Of a stretch of 62,188 nucleotides of DNA, positions 8,609 through 16,003 are shown piece by piece; position 1 is the first letter of the stretch, and every line of letters begins with the position of its first letter. This stretch comes from an uncultured Parabacteroides sp. (GTDB lineage Bacteria; Bacteroidota; Bacteroidia; Bacteroidales; Tannerellaceae), in contig CALUZV010000022.1 of the NCBI GenBank assembly GCA_944325345.1, positions 1 through 62,188 of the forward strand, in the 5' to 3' direction. Under the pieces are notes generated by a model, which saw only the letters and a list, made by a program, of their open reading frames with translations, was not told where the DNA came from and ran no database searches. The translations under genes were made by a program, and so were the position numbers.

Positions 8609-10105
8609 TTATTTATTGTATTCTTCCCACTTCACATTGTGCATATCCCCGCTCTTGGCGAACTCTTCGTGGAAAGCGAAGCAGCACTTCAGGTTCTGTG
8701 GCGTATGCCCCTTGATACCCATGTTCAGGTATTCGTTCAGCAGCGGGCGGTAGTCCGGATGGACGCAGTTGTCGATGATGCAGCGGGCACGCTCTATCGG
8801 CGACTTTCCGCGCAGGTCGGCTACACCGTATTCCGTGATGATAATCTTCACGGAGTGCTCGCTGTGGTCGAGGTGAGATACCATCGGCACGAACGAACTA
8901 ATCTTACCGTCCTTAGCCGTCGAAGGTGTCGTGAAGATGGAAATCATGGCCGAGCGAGTGAAGTCGCCTGAACCACCGATACCGTTCATCATCTTCGTGC
9001 CTAATACGTGGGTAGAGTTGATATTGCCAAAGATATCAGCCTCGAGTGCTGTGTTGATGGCAATCAATCCCAAGCGGCGGGCTACCTCCGGATTGTTAGA
9101 GATTTCCTGCGGACGAAGCAAGAGCTTGTCCTTGAAGAAGTCGAGGTTGCTGTAAATGTCGCGGATAACTTCGTTGCTGACAGAGAGCGAGCAGCCGCTG
9201 GCAAACTTCACCCGTCCTTCCTTCATCAGCTTGATGACGGCATCCTGGATAACTTCCGTATAAACGTTGAAGGCCGGTATCTCTTCGTTCTCGCCCATGC
9301 AGCCCAATACGGCGTTGGCCACGTTGCCGACACCACTCTGCAGCGGCACAAACTCCTTCGGCAGGCGTCCTGCACGGATTTCCTCTACCAGAAAGTTGGC
9401 CACATTCTTACCGATAGCCAGCGTTACATCGTCCAGCGGAGCAAACGGTTTGCCTTCGTTCGGCTCGCTTGTCTTCACTACGCCTACAATCTTCGCCGGG
9501 TCCACCTTTACACACGGAGAACCGATGCGGTCAGACGGTGTATAGATAGGTATCTCGCGACGATAAGGCGGGTCAGCCGGCTCATAGATGTCGTGCATAC
9601 CCCGGATTTCCTTCGGATGGCGATCGTTCAGCTCGACGATGATGCGGTCGGCCATCCGGCAGATAGTCGGCAGGATACCCACGCCGCAAGTCGGTACAAT
9701 CTCGCCGTCTTCCGTTACGTCGGCAGCCTCGACGATAGCCACGTCTATCTTACCCAAGAACCCGTAGCGCAAGTCCTGAGCCAATTCGGAGAGGTGCATG
9801 TCGAAGTACTGTGCCCCGTGAGCATTCAGCAACGCACGCAAGTCCTTGCTCGACTGGTACGGTGTACGGAACTTGATTGCATTCGCCCGAGCCAACGCCC
9901 CGTCCAGCTTGTCGCCGGTCGAAGCTCCCGTAAACATCCCGATTTGGAACGGGTTCCCTTTCGCGTGTTCTTCTTCTGCCTTCTTTGCGATGGCGCCCGG
10001 AACGACCTTCGGGCAGCCTGCAGGCGTAAAACCACTGAAGCCCACGTTGTCATTGTGATGAACGTAAGCCGCAGCTTCTTCAGCTGTTATAAATTTCAAT
10101 GCCAT
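8609..10105 (-). CDS. Succinate CoA-transferase (acetyl-CoA hydrolase/transferase family)
   Basis: A 498-residue class I CoA-transferase that moves CoA between succinyl-CoA and acetate or propionate. In Bacteroidales it belongs to the propionate/acetate fermentation branch. Family motifs visible are NVGFSGFTPAGCPK near the N-terminus, SGVGNVANAVLG, a candidate catalytic Glu in NVYTEVIQD, and GIGGSGDFTRSA. The length is normal. It is monocistronic with a TAAGTTTGC promoter element about 50 bp upstream. Functionally it connects with the korAB and sdhCAB operons in the window. Confidence 0.9.
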   Translation of the reverse strand: MALKFITAEEAAAYVHHNDNVGFSGFTPAGCPKVVPGAIAKKAEEEHAKGNPFQIGMFTGASTGDKLDGALARANAIKFRTPYQSSKDLRALLNAHGAQYFDMHLSELAQDLRYGFLGKIDVAIVEAADVTEDGEIVPTCGVGILPTICRMADRIIVELNDRHPKEIRGMHDIYEPADPPYRREIPIYTPSDRIGSPCVKVDPAKIVGVVKTSEPNEGKPFAPLDDVTLAIGKNVANFLVEEIRAGRLPKEFVPLQSGVGNVANAVLGCMGENEEIPAFNVYTEVIQDAVIKLMKEGRVKFASGCSLSVSNEVIRDIYSNLDFFKDKLLLRPQEISNNPEVARRLGLIAINTALEADIFGNINSTHVLGTKMMNGIGGSGDFTRSAMISIFTTPSTAKDGKISSFVPMVSHLDHSEHSVKIIITEYGVADLRGKSPIERARCIIDNCVHPDYRPLLNEYLNMGIKGHTPQNLKCCFAFHEEFAKSGDMHNVKWEEYNK

Positions 10106-10150
10106 GATGATATATATTATAAGGTTTAAATGAATATCGCTATTGGTGTC

Positions 10151-10159
10151 GCAAACTTA
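10151..10159 (-). promoter_or_regulatory. -7 promoter element of the CoA-transferase gene
   Basis: The minus strand reads TAAGTTTGC about 46 bp upstream of the ATG at 10105. Confidence 0.55.
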
Positions 10160-10201
10160 CGCAAAAACCGCGAGATAACCGCATATTTTCGCATTTTCCC
10201 G

Positions 10202-10966
10202 TCAGGAATTTATCTCACCCTCTTCCCCGCACACCATCTCCCCCTTCATCGTATAGCTCGCCGCCTGCTTCATCGGCCTTGGGCTGGTGGTGCACTGGCT
10301 GACGATGCGCAGCTTGTAGCGTCCCGCCGGCAAGTCCTTGGGCACGATGGTGATTATCTCGCTCCGCGTATTGATAGAGAGCTGTTCCGCAGGGATATGG
10401 CAGACCGTCGCGCCCGTCTCGGCATTGAGGTAGTAGAGGCCGCGCTCGGGGAGGTCGCCGTTCATCAGCAGCAAGTCGCCTTGGATGATGATGGCGTTGC
10501 CCGGTGTCAGCCGTTCGTTTATCGTCTCGCTTCCCTTGTCTTCCACGCTGTTGATGACTACCCGCCGACTACGGATGTTTTCGGCCTCCAAGAGCGGGTT
10601 TTCCAGTGCCTTGCGTAATTCCGCGCTCATCTTGTAGTTGATGACCGCCTCGTTCTGCGCCCTGACTTTCGGGTCGTACCGCTCGCTGACTTGCCATAAG
10701 CCTTTGACCCCCGGCGTCAGTATCCCGATGGGCAGATTCACCGCCGAGCCTTCCAGCAAGCAGTCCTCTATCTCGTTCATTAACAAGTCCGCCGCGTGTT
10801 TCAGTGTCCCATACGACAGGGCGCACCCGCCTTTCACGATGCGTTCCAGCACCCCGTTTAACTTATACGTCTGCGCCAAAATCACGCGCGGAGCCAATTC
10901 GCCCCTGTGCATCTTGAAGTTCGACCTTCTCAGCTTCACTTTCCATTCTGCTCTTTTCTTTTTCAT
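10202..10966 (-). CDS. HU-like DNA-binding / DUF4469 domain protein
   Basis: A 254-residue protein starting MKKKRAEWKVKLR; the frame is open further upstream but that part runs into repeat DNA. The basic N-terminal half resembles HU-like domains of Bacteroidales, and the C-terminal half is the DUF4469 Ig-like region (GNAIIIQGDLLLMNGD... YKLRIVSQ). A relative with the same plan lies at 53273-54052. Function is unknown; DNA binding is inferred from the HU-like half. There is no signal peptide. The gene sits just downstream of a 23-bp palindrome array whose first palindrome contains a TATCTTTGC -7 element pointing at it. Confidence 0.7.
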   Translation of the reverse strand: MKKKRAEWKVKLRRSNFKMHRGELAPRVILAQTYKLNGVLERIVKGGCALSYGTLKHAADLLMNEIEDCLLEGSAVNLPIGILTPGVKGLWQVSERYDPKVRAQNEAVINYKMSAELRKALENPLLEAENIRSRRVVINSVEDKGSETINERLTPGNAIIIQGDLLLMNGDLPERGLYYLNAETGATVCHIPAEQLSINTRSEIITIVPKDLPAGRYKLRIVSQCTTSPRPMKQAASYTMKGEMVCGEEGEINS

Positions 10967-11040
10967 ACCTGTAATCCTATTGAGCCTCAACAGATAGTGA
11001 GTGCGAGGCATCGCCGCATTACCGTGCAAGCCTCCGCCAC

Positions 11041-11186
11041 CCTCTCCTGCGGAGCATTTTATCTTTGCAAAGATAAACATTTTATTCTTATAAGAATATA
11101 GATAATATCTTTATAAGAATATATTTTTTATTCTTGCAAGAATATTATTTGTATTCTTATAAGAATATAATGCTCCGCAGGAGAGG
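11041..11186. mobile_element. Array J: BrickBuilt-like MITE with 23-bp palindromic repeats
   Basis: Perfect 18-bp inverted repeats (11041-11058 and 11169-11186, CCTCTCCTGCGGAGCATT and its complement) bracket five palindromes centred at 11067.5, 11090.5, 11113.5, 11136.5 and 11159.5, exactly 23 bp apart. Examples are ATCTTTGCAAAGAT, TATTCTTATAAGAATA (twice) and TATTCTTGCAAGAATA. The first palindrome contains TATCTTTGC, the -7 promoter consensus, on both strands. Architecture matches the BrickBuilt elements of Porphyromonas gingivalis (23-nt repeats within inverted ends, promoter activity); the sequence itself was not compared. No target-site duplication is obvious. Confidence 0.75.
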
Positions 11187-11300
11187 GAGGTGGTGGCAAG
11201 CAGGAGAGGATGGCATAGCCCCGCATTCCTTAGCGGAGCAGCCTCCCCCGAGCGGGCAAAGAAATCGGTGCCGAGGCCGCGTTTTCTCCCCACAGTTTTA

Positions 11301-11309
11301 TATTTTTGC
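11301..11309 (+). promoter_or_regulatory. -7 promoter element before the truncated DUF418 gene
   Basis: TATTTTTGC matches TAnnTTTG and lies 30 bp before an ATG at 11339 that opens a short frame (MEQNVLNLDF...). It appears to be a promoter left in front of a broken gene. Confidence 0.45.
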
Positions 11310-11338
11310 AAATGAAATATAAATGCAGACTTAAAGGC

Positions 11339-11813
11339 ATGGAACAAAATGTATTGAATCTGGACTTCCGTGCTGTGCCTCTCCGCCGTAGCCTTTGCTC
11401 CGCTCTATGTGTTGAAAGAGCTAATCATGGGTAGCGGAGATGCTATCGTGCGGCAGAGCGCGGGGACGGCGTTCGATATGTATCAGAAGCTGGCGTTTAC
11501 GGGGGTACTGGTGTCGGCCTTCGTCCTGCTCTATCAGGGGGAGGGGTTCAAGCGGATGGTCGGCGGACTGCGCTACTACGGGAAGATGAGCTTGACGAAC
11601 TATATCACGCAATCCATCATAGGGGCTATCATCTATTTCCCCTTCGGACTTTACCTTGCGCCGCACTGCGGATATACGCTTAGCCTGCTGGTAGGTATCT
11701 GTACCTTCCTGCTGCAAGTGCAGTGCTGCAAATGGTGGTTAGCACGGCATAAGCAAGGGCCGCTGGAGAAGGCTTGGCACCGGTGGACGTGGGTCGGTAC
11801 GGAGAAGTCCTGA
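11339..11813 (+). pseudogene. DUF418 (YeiB-like) membrane protein, 5' truncated
   Basis: From about 11358 the frame encodes the C-terminal third of a DUF418 integral membrane protein: hydrophobic helices plus the hallmark GKMSLTNYITQSIIG and a basic tail. Normal members have nearly 400 residues; only about 147 remain. The ATG at 11339 after a good promoter opens a different frame that stops early, so the 5' start and the 3' part seem joined out of frame by a deletion. The GTG at 11370 is the only start in the DUF418 frame. It abuts the MITE-like array J. Confidence 0.7.
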
Positions 11814-11820
11814 CAGAGGC

Positions 11821-12525
11821 TTAGAGGGAACAGCGGTAGCGCTTCAGTTCATCGCGGAGGGCATGAGCCTTACCGCCGGTGAATTGGTCCAAGAGCGCCC
11901 AGAAGCGGGGACTGTGGTTCATCTCGCGGGTGTGGCTCAGTTCGTGGAGCAGCACGTAGTCAATCAGGTGCAAGGGCAACAAGACGAGGTAGAGGGAGAG
12001 GTTGATGTTTCCCCCGGAGGAGCAGCTACCCCAGCGGCTGGTGCTGGAGCTTATCTTTGCTTGGTTATACCTCAGTCCATGCGCCTGGGACAGCGTCGCC
12101 AAGCGTTGGGGCAAGACCTCCTTGGCACGGCGGCGCATCACTTCCACGATGGCATGGCGCAGCCAGTCCTGGAGCTTCGTCTGGTTGAAGTCCGTGTCGG
12201 GCGGGCAGACTATCTGGAAATCATCCCCATTACGCCGCAGGAGGAAACGCGTCGTCTGGTCCTTCACCACCGAGAGATGGAGATACGGCGCGTCGATGCG
12301 GTAGCCCGGCAGGATAGGAGGGCGAGCCTGAGCCGTCATGTCGCGGAGGCGGGGACGGAGGTCGTCGATGGCACGCTTGACCTCTGGCACGGTGGCCCAG
12401 GCAGGGATGGTAACCCACATCTCATGCTCTTTGACCCGGAACGTCAGTCGCTTGGCGCGGAGGCTGAGGTGGATGTGGAAGCGGCCCAGCTCGGGGTCGT
12501 CGTAGAAGTAATCAGATGCAGTCAT
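11821..12525 (-). CDS. YgjP-like (DUF45) metallopeptidase-fold protein
   Basis: A 234-residue cytoplasmic protein of the YgjP/DUF45 family (M48-related zinc fold; one E. coli member has been reported as a UTP pyrophosphatase). The zinc motif is HELSHTREMNHSPRFW near residue 200, preceded by the family signature SRWGSCSS.GNINLS. The N-terminal half is a beta-rich extension. It starts 18 bp from the divergent CGGC gene at 12544, so the two share one short promoter region. It converges with the DUF418 fragment. Confidence 0.85.
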   Translation of the reverse strand: MTASDYFYDDPELGRFHIHLSLRAKRLTFRVKEHEMWVTIPAWATVPEVKRAIDDLRPRLRDMTAQARPPILPGYRIDAPYLHLSVVKDQTTRFLLRRNGDDFQIVCPPDTDFNQTKLQDWLRHAIVEVMRRRAKEVLPQRLATLSQAHGLRYNQAKISSSTSRWGSCSSGGNINLSLYLVLLPLHLIDYVLLHELSHTREMNHSPRFWALLDQFTGGKAHALRDELKRYRCSL

Positions 12526-12543
12526 ATATTAAATTAGTATAGT

Positions 12544-12876
12544 ATGAAAGTAGGAATTATTCGCTGTATGCAAACAGAAGACTATTGTCCGGGGACGACC
12601 GACTTCCGGGCGATACGGGAGAAGACCGGCGTATTTGCCAATGTGGAAGAAGACATAGAGCTCGTAGGCTTTACGAACTGCGGAGGCTGTCCGGGCAAAC
12701 GCGCTTTCCTCCGTGCCAAGGAACTGGTAAAGCGGGGAGCAGACACCATCGCCTTCGCCTCGTGCATCCGGAAAGGGACACCGATAGGCTATCCCTGTCC
12801 GTTTGCCGATAAGATGAAAGAGCTGGTAGCGCGAGGAGCCGGTGAGGGCGTGCGGCTGTTGGACTATACCCATTGA
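12544..12876 (+). CDS. CGGC domain protein
   Basis: A 110-residue cytoplasmic protein of the CGGC family, probably metal-binding or redox-active. Cysteine motifs visible are IIRCMQTEDYCPG at the N-terminus, the defining NCGGCPGKRA in the middle, ASCIRKG and YPCPFADKM. Function is not established for the family. The start is the only plausible ATG, 18 bp from the divergent YgjP-like gene. It converges with the aldo/keto reductase gene with only 2 bp between stop codons. Confidence 0.8.
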   Translation: MKVGIIRCMQTEDYCPGTTDFRAIREKTGVFANVEEDIELVGFTNCGGCPGKRAFLRAKELVKRGADTIAFASCIRKGTPIGYPCPFADKMKELVARGAGEGVRLLDYTH

Positions 12877-12878
12877 GC

Positions 12879-13772
12879 CTATGCCTTCTCTCCCTTGATG
12901 CGCATGATGCGGCTTACGGCATCGTCCAACTGCGCGATACTCTCGAAGCCGATGGTCATGCAATGGAGCGGCGAATCCGTCAGGGCGAAACGAAGGGACC
13001 GTTCGCGTTCTTCGTCCTTGACGTGTTTGCCCTCGCCGAATATCTTCATGCCAATCACTCCCTTCCCGTTGTCGCGGGCAAGGGAGAGCACCTCACGTAT
13101 TTCATCCGGCGTCCCATCCATGTGGCTCTGGAACGGATTGAGACGGGCGAGGATGACATCCAACCACGGCGATTCGGCGGCAGTGCGGAGCGCGTCGATG
13201 TTGTGGCACGAGATGCCGACGGCGCGGACGCGGCCCTCGGCCTTGGCACGTTCCAATGCCTTCATAGCCGGCTGGTTCTTCGTAGGCCAGTCGCCGGAAG
13301 TCATGCAATGCATCAGGAGGATATCCAAGTAGTCCGTGCCAAGCACCTGGCAGAAGGAGTCGATACGCTTGAGGACATCCGCCTCCGAGAGCTTCTCGGT
13401 GCCGGCAATCTTCGTCTGGAGAGTCAGCTCCTTGCGCGGTAGCCCCTTGATCGCCTCGGCGACAAAGGGATGAGAGCCATACTCCTCCGCCATGTCGAAG
13501 AAACGCACGCCGATGTCGTAGGCATGATGCGCCAGCTCCACGAAGCGGTCCATGCCGAGGCGCGTCTGGTTCGAGGCACCGTTCCAGCCGATAGTACCCG
13601 TGCCCATCGCCAAGACGGGGACGGAGAGGCCGGTTTGTCCGAGGCGGACGGTCCAGTCTAAATGGATGTTATCTGTCATCTCCCGCAAGGCTTCCGCGTG
13701 GAGGTAGGTCAGGCTGGTGCTGCTGAGGAGCGCGAGGCCCGACATTCTTTTGATAAAACTTCGTCTATCCAT
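12879..13772 (-). CDS. Aldo/keto reductase with Tat-type signal
   Basis: A 297-residue aldo/keto reductase. I start it at MDRRSFIKRMSGLALL, a twin-arginine-like signal, rather than 24 codons upstream within the leader. The reductase barrel shows GVRFFDMAEEYGSH (catalytic Asp and Tyr), TKI as the Lys segment, and DILLMHCM with the catalytic His. The substrate is unknown; exported members may reduce sugars or quinones. A TACCTTTGC promoter element sits about 27 bp upstream. The upstream hydrolase ends in its own terminator, so this gene is transcribed separately. Confidence 0.85.
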   Translation of the reverse strand: MDRRSFIKRMSGLALLSSTSLTYLHAEALREMTDNIHLDWTVRLGQTGLSVPVLAMGTGTIGWNGASNQTRLGMDRFVELAHHAYDIGVRFFDMAEEYGSHPFVAEAIKGLPRKELTLQTKIAGTEKLSEADVLKRIDSFCQVLGTDYLDILLMHCMTSGDWPTKNQPAMKALERAKAEGRVRAVGISCHNIDALRTAAESPWLDVILARLNPFQSHMDGTPDEIREVLSLARDNGKGVIGMKIFGEGKHVKDEERERSLRFALTDSPLHCMTIGFESIAQLDDAVSRIMRIKGEKA

Positions 13773-13798
13773 AGTACCGTTATTTATTGTTGATGAGG

Positions 13799-13807
13799 GC
13801 AAAGGTA
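13799..13807 (-). promoter_or_regulatory. -7 promoter element of the aldo/keto reductase gene
   Basis: The minus strand reads TACCTTTGC about 27 bp upstream of the ATG at 13772. Confidence 0.6.
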
Positions 13808-13808
13808 T

Positions 13809-13856
13809 AAAAATAATCCGCTGCGTGTCGATGCCTGGGCACAAAACGCAGCGGAT
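13809..13856 (-). terminator. Terminator of the hydrolase gene
   Basis: ATCCGCTGCGT (13816-13826) pairs perfectly with ACGCAGCGGAT (13846-13856). On the minus strand the stem is followed by the T-rich ATTATTTTTATA. It lies between the hydrolase stop and the reductase promoter. Confidence 0.7.
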
Positions 13857-13887
13857 GGATTAGAAAAAGTGGGATAGGATCATCCAA

Positions 13888-14940
13888 TTATTTCAGATGC
13901 TGGCGGTAGAACGCCTCGATACGGTCGAAGGGAATCACCTCGAGGTTGTCATACAAGTCCGTATGCACCGCCCCGGGGATGAGGAGCAGTTCCTTGTTCT
14001 CCCCTTTCAGCTTCGCGAAAGCATCCTTGCTGAAGTAGCACGAATGCGCCTTCTCGCCGTGGATGACCAAGACCGCGTGGCGAATCTCGGAGCTATACGC
14101 CAATATCGGCATATTTAGGAACGAGAGCGCGGAGGTCTTGTTCCAGCCGCCGTTGGAGTTGAGCGAACGCGTGTGGTAGCCCCGCTTTGTCTTGTAATAA
14201 GCGTAGTAGTCCTTGACGAACCACGGGGCATCGTCGGGCAAGGTGTCAGGGAGACCGCCGGCCAAAGCGTATGAACCGTTGCGGTAGTCCTCCGTGCGTT
14301 GGGCATTCAGTTGCTGGCGGAGTTCATAGCGGGCATTCTCGTCCATTGAATCGAAGTAGCCATTGGCATTCACCCGGCACATGTCGTACATCGTGGAAGT
14401 AACCGTCGCCTTGATGCGCGTATCGATAGCCGCCGCATTCAGCGCCATGCCTCCCCAGCCGCAGATGCCGAGGATACCGATGCGTTCCGTATCCACGTCC
14501 TCGCGAGTCGAGAGGTAATCGACGGCGGCGCAGAAGTCCTCCGTATTAATATCCGGAGAAGCCACGTAGCGCGGTTCGCCGCCACTCTCGCCGGTGAACG
14601 ACGGGTCGAAGGCGATCGTCAGGAAGCCCCGCTCGGCCAGCGTCTGGGCATATAACCCTGCCGCCTGCTCCTTCACGGCCCCGAAAGGACCGCAGACGGC
14701 GATGGCGGGGAGCTTGCCCGAGGCATTCTTGGGGATATACAAGTCGGCGGCGAGGGTGATGCCGTAGCGGTTGTGGAAGGTTACTTTGCTGTGCGTAACC
14801 TTGTCGCTCTGTGGGAAGACCTTGTCCCACTCCTGCGTTAGTGTAAGTTGAAGCCCACCTCGGCATAGACATCCACGATGCGCCGCCCGCCTTCCTTCAT
14901 CATCGCGTAGGCCACCTCGAGCCGCTTCCGGATAAGCCAC
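13888..14940 (-). CDS. Alpha/beta hydrolase (dienelactone hydrolase-like), native 5' end lost
   Basis: The hydrolase body runs from about LTLTQEWDKVFPQSDKV (near 14846) to the stop, about 320 residues. The nucleophile elbow reads GICGWGG, so the nucleophile is Cys as in dienelactone hydrolases; the likely catalytic His is in GAVHTDLYD. The first ~30 codons of the open frame (from ATG 14940) are the AraC gene read in another frame, so the native start is missing. No alternative ATG precedes the conserved region; how it is translated, if at all, is unclear. Substrate unknown; a short-chain ester is likely. Confidence 0.7.
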   Translation of the reverse strand: MAYPEAARGGLRDDEGRRAAHRGCLCRGGLQLTLTQEWDKVFPQSDKVTHSKVTFHNRYGITLAADLYIPKNASGKLPAIAVCGPFGAVKEQAAGLYAQTLAERGFLTIAFDPSFTGESGGEPRYVASPDINTEDFCAAVDYLSTREDVDTERIGILGICGWGGMALNAAAIDTRIKATVTSTMYDMCRVNANGYFDSMDENARYELRQQLNAQRTEDYRNGSYALAGGLPDTLPDDAPWFVKDYYAYYKTKRGYHTRSLNSNGGWNKTSALSFLNMPILAYSSEIRHAVLVIHGEKAHSCYFSKDAFAKLKGENKELLLIPGAVHTDLYDNLEVIPFDRIEAFYRQHLK

Positions 14941-15644
14941 TTCTCCGGCGTGAGGCTGCTGATTTTCTTAAAGTCGCGCTTGAAGGTGGCGAGGCTCCGA
15001 CCGGTATAGTGCGCCAGTTCCTCGAGGGTAAACTCGTACATATAATTCTTATTCATGAAGTCGATGATGTCTATCTTCCACGGCTCGTTGAAGTCGAAAA
15101 GGGTGGGCGCAAAGCGAGGGTCGATGTGGAGCAACGCCAGCAACCCCTCCTGGAGCTTGAGGTGCATCAGGTCGTCTTGCGGCTTCACATTCGCGTCGAA
15201 GTAGGGCGTCATGGACGAGAACAGGCTGGTAATCTCCGCCGTCCGGGGGAGCTTGATGACCTCCGGCTCGAGCTTCGGCGTATCGGCGGGGAAACTGTTG
15301 CGAGGCAGCTTCCCGTACATCTCGCGGAGGAAGTTGCGGGTGAACATCAGGAAGATGCCGCAATACCGCTCGCCGTCGCAGGCTTTCTTCAGCAAGGAAA
15401 TATGGTGGTCGCGGGGGATGAAGACGCATTCGCCCTTGCCTACATGGATTTGCTCCCGTCCGTTGTCGAGCACCATTTCCCCGGAATAGACATAGTTCAT
15501 GGCATATTCGCGCGAACGGTGGGTGCAGGCCGTCGCGTCGTCGTAGAAGAAGCTGAAAAATATGTTGTTGTAGTTGAAGATGACCTTCATGGCATCCGAA
15601 GTCTCTTCGTCCTTGCTCTGCTTTTGGTTCATGTTCGTATTCAT
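14838..15644 (-). CDS. AraC-family transcription regulator, C-terminally truncated
   Basis: A 268-residue AraC/XylS-type regulator. The N-terminal cupin-like domain (about 25-150; EYAMNYVYSGEMVL, GECVFIPRDHH) senses a ligand. The C-terminal DNA-binding domain begins near residue 190 (FTLEELAHYTGRSLATFKRDFKK). The second helix-turn-helix stops at IVDVYAEVGF followed by NLH and TAA; normal members continue roughly 30 residues through the second recognition helix. The frame then runs straight into a hydrolase that has lost its start, indicating a deletion. DNA binding is probably impaired. Confidence 0.75.
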   Translation of the reverse strand: MNTNMNQKQSKDEETSDAMKVIFNYNNIFFSFFYDDATACTHRSREYAMNYVYSGEMVLDNGREQIHVGKGECVFIPRDHHISLLKKACDGERYCGIFLMFTRNFLREMYGKLPRNSFPADTPKLEPEVIKLPRTAEITSLFSSMTPYFDANVKPQDDLMHLKLQEGLLALLHIDPRFAPTLFDFNEPWKIDIIDFMNKNYMYEFTLEELAHYTGRSLATFKRDFKKISSLTPEKWLIRKRLEVAYAMMKEGGRRIVDVYAEVGFNLH

Positions 15645-15669
15645 ATCTTTCCTGATTTTTGTGAGGAAG

Positions 15670-15678
15670 GCAAAGATA
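15670..15678 (-). promoter_or_regulatory. -7 promoter element of the AraC gene
   Basis: The minus strand reads TATCTTTGC about 26 bp upstream of the ATG at 15644. Confidence 0.6.
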
Positions 15679-15713
15679 AGGATTTCTCTTGATTCCGATA
15701 TCCCGACGGTTCA

Positions 15714-15892
15714 GGAAACACCGTTTCCGCTCAGCCGACGACCCAGATGGAGTAAGAAACGCTGTTTCCTGCTTGCCGACAGTCCAGGAAAAGCCGGAAA
15801 CACCGTTTCTGACGTGCCGGCAGTCCCGACGGCTCAGGAAACACTGTTTCTGGCTTGCCGGTGGCCCGGGAGACGTAGGAAACGCTGTTTCC
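15714..15892. repeat. Array B: five 15-bp palindromes at exact 41-bp spacing
   Basis: GGAAACACCGTTTCC-type palindromes (consensus GGAAACRCYGTTTCC) lie at 15714, 15755, 15796, 15837 and 15878, centres exactly 41 bp apart. The 26-bp spacers are GC-rich and only loosely alike (several share TTGCCGRC). The array fills the divergent region between the AraC and GH127 genes, between their two -7 elements. The sites could be operators, or part of the wider repeat system seen in other gaps. Confidence 0.85.
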
Positions 15893-15968
15893 GGCCTCTC
15901 CGGGACATCTTTTTCAACGGAAATGGAGAAAAATAAGTTTATAGCATACACATTTACTCGGAAAACAC

Positions 15969-15977
15969 TACCTTTGG
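15969..15977 (+). promoter_or_regulatory. -7 promoter element of the GH127 gene
   Basis: TACCTTTGG matches TAnnTTTG, 27 bp before the ATG at 16004. Confidence 0.55.
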
Positions 15978-16003
15978 CGCATACATTATATAATACGAAC
16001 ACC

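Noticed and set aside
11111..11347. A small minus-strand ORF across array J
   Set aside because: Its translation is made of repeat-derived residues and it lacks a promoter or known homologue.
14838..14940. Programmed frameshift joining the AraC and hydrolase reading frames
   Set aside because: There is no slippery sequence at the junction, the two families are not known to be fused, and both lack conserved residues at the join. A deletion explains it better.
15714..15892. CRISPR-like array (repeats with 26-bp spacers)
   Set aside because: The repeats are only 15 bp, perfect palindromes and somewhat variable; the spacers resemble one another, and there are no cas genes in the window.
15689..16003. 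A longer N-terminus for the GH127 enzyme (start at 15689)
   Set aside because: The extra 105 residues are translated repeat array; the ATG at 16004 gives a proper signal peptide and follows a promoter element.
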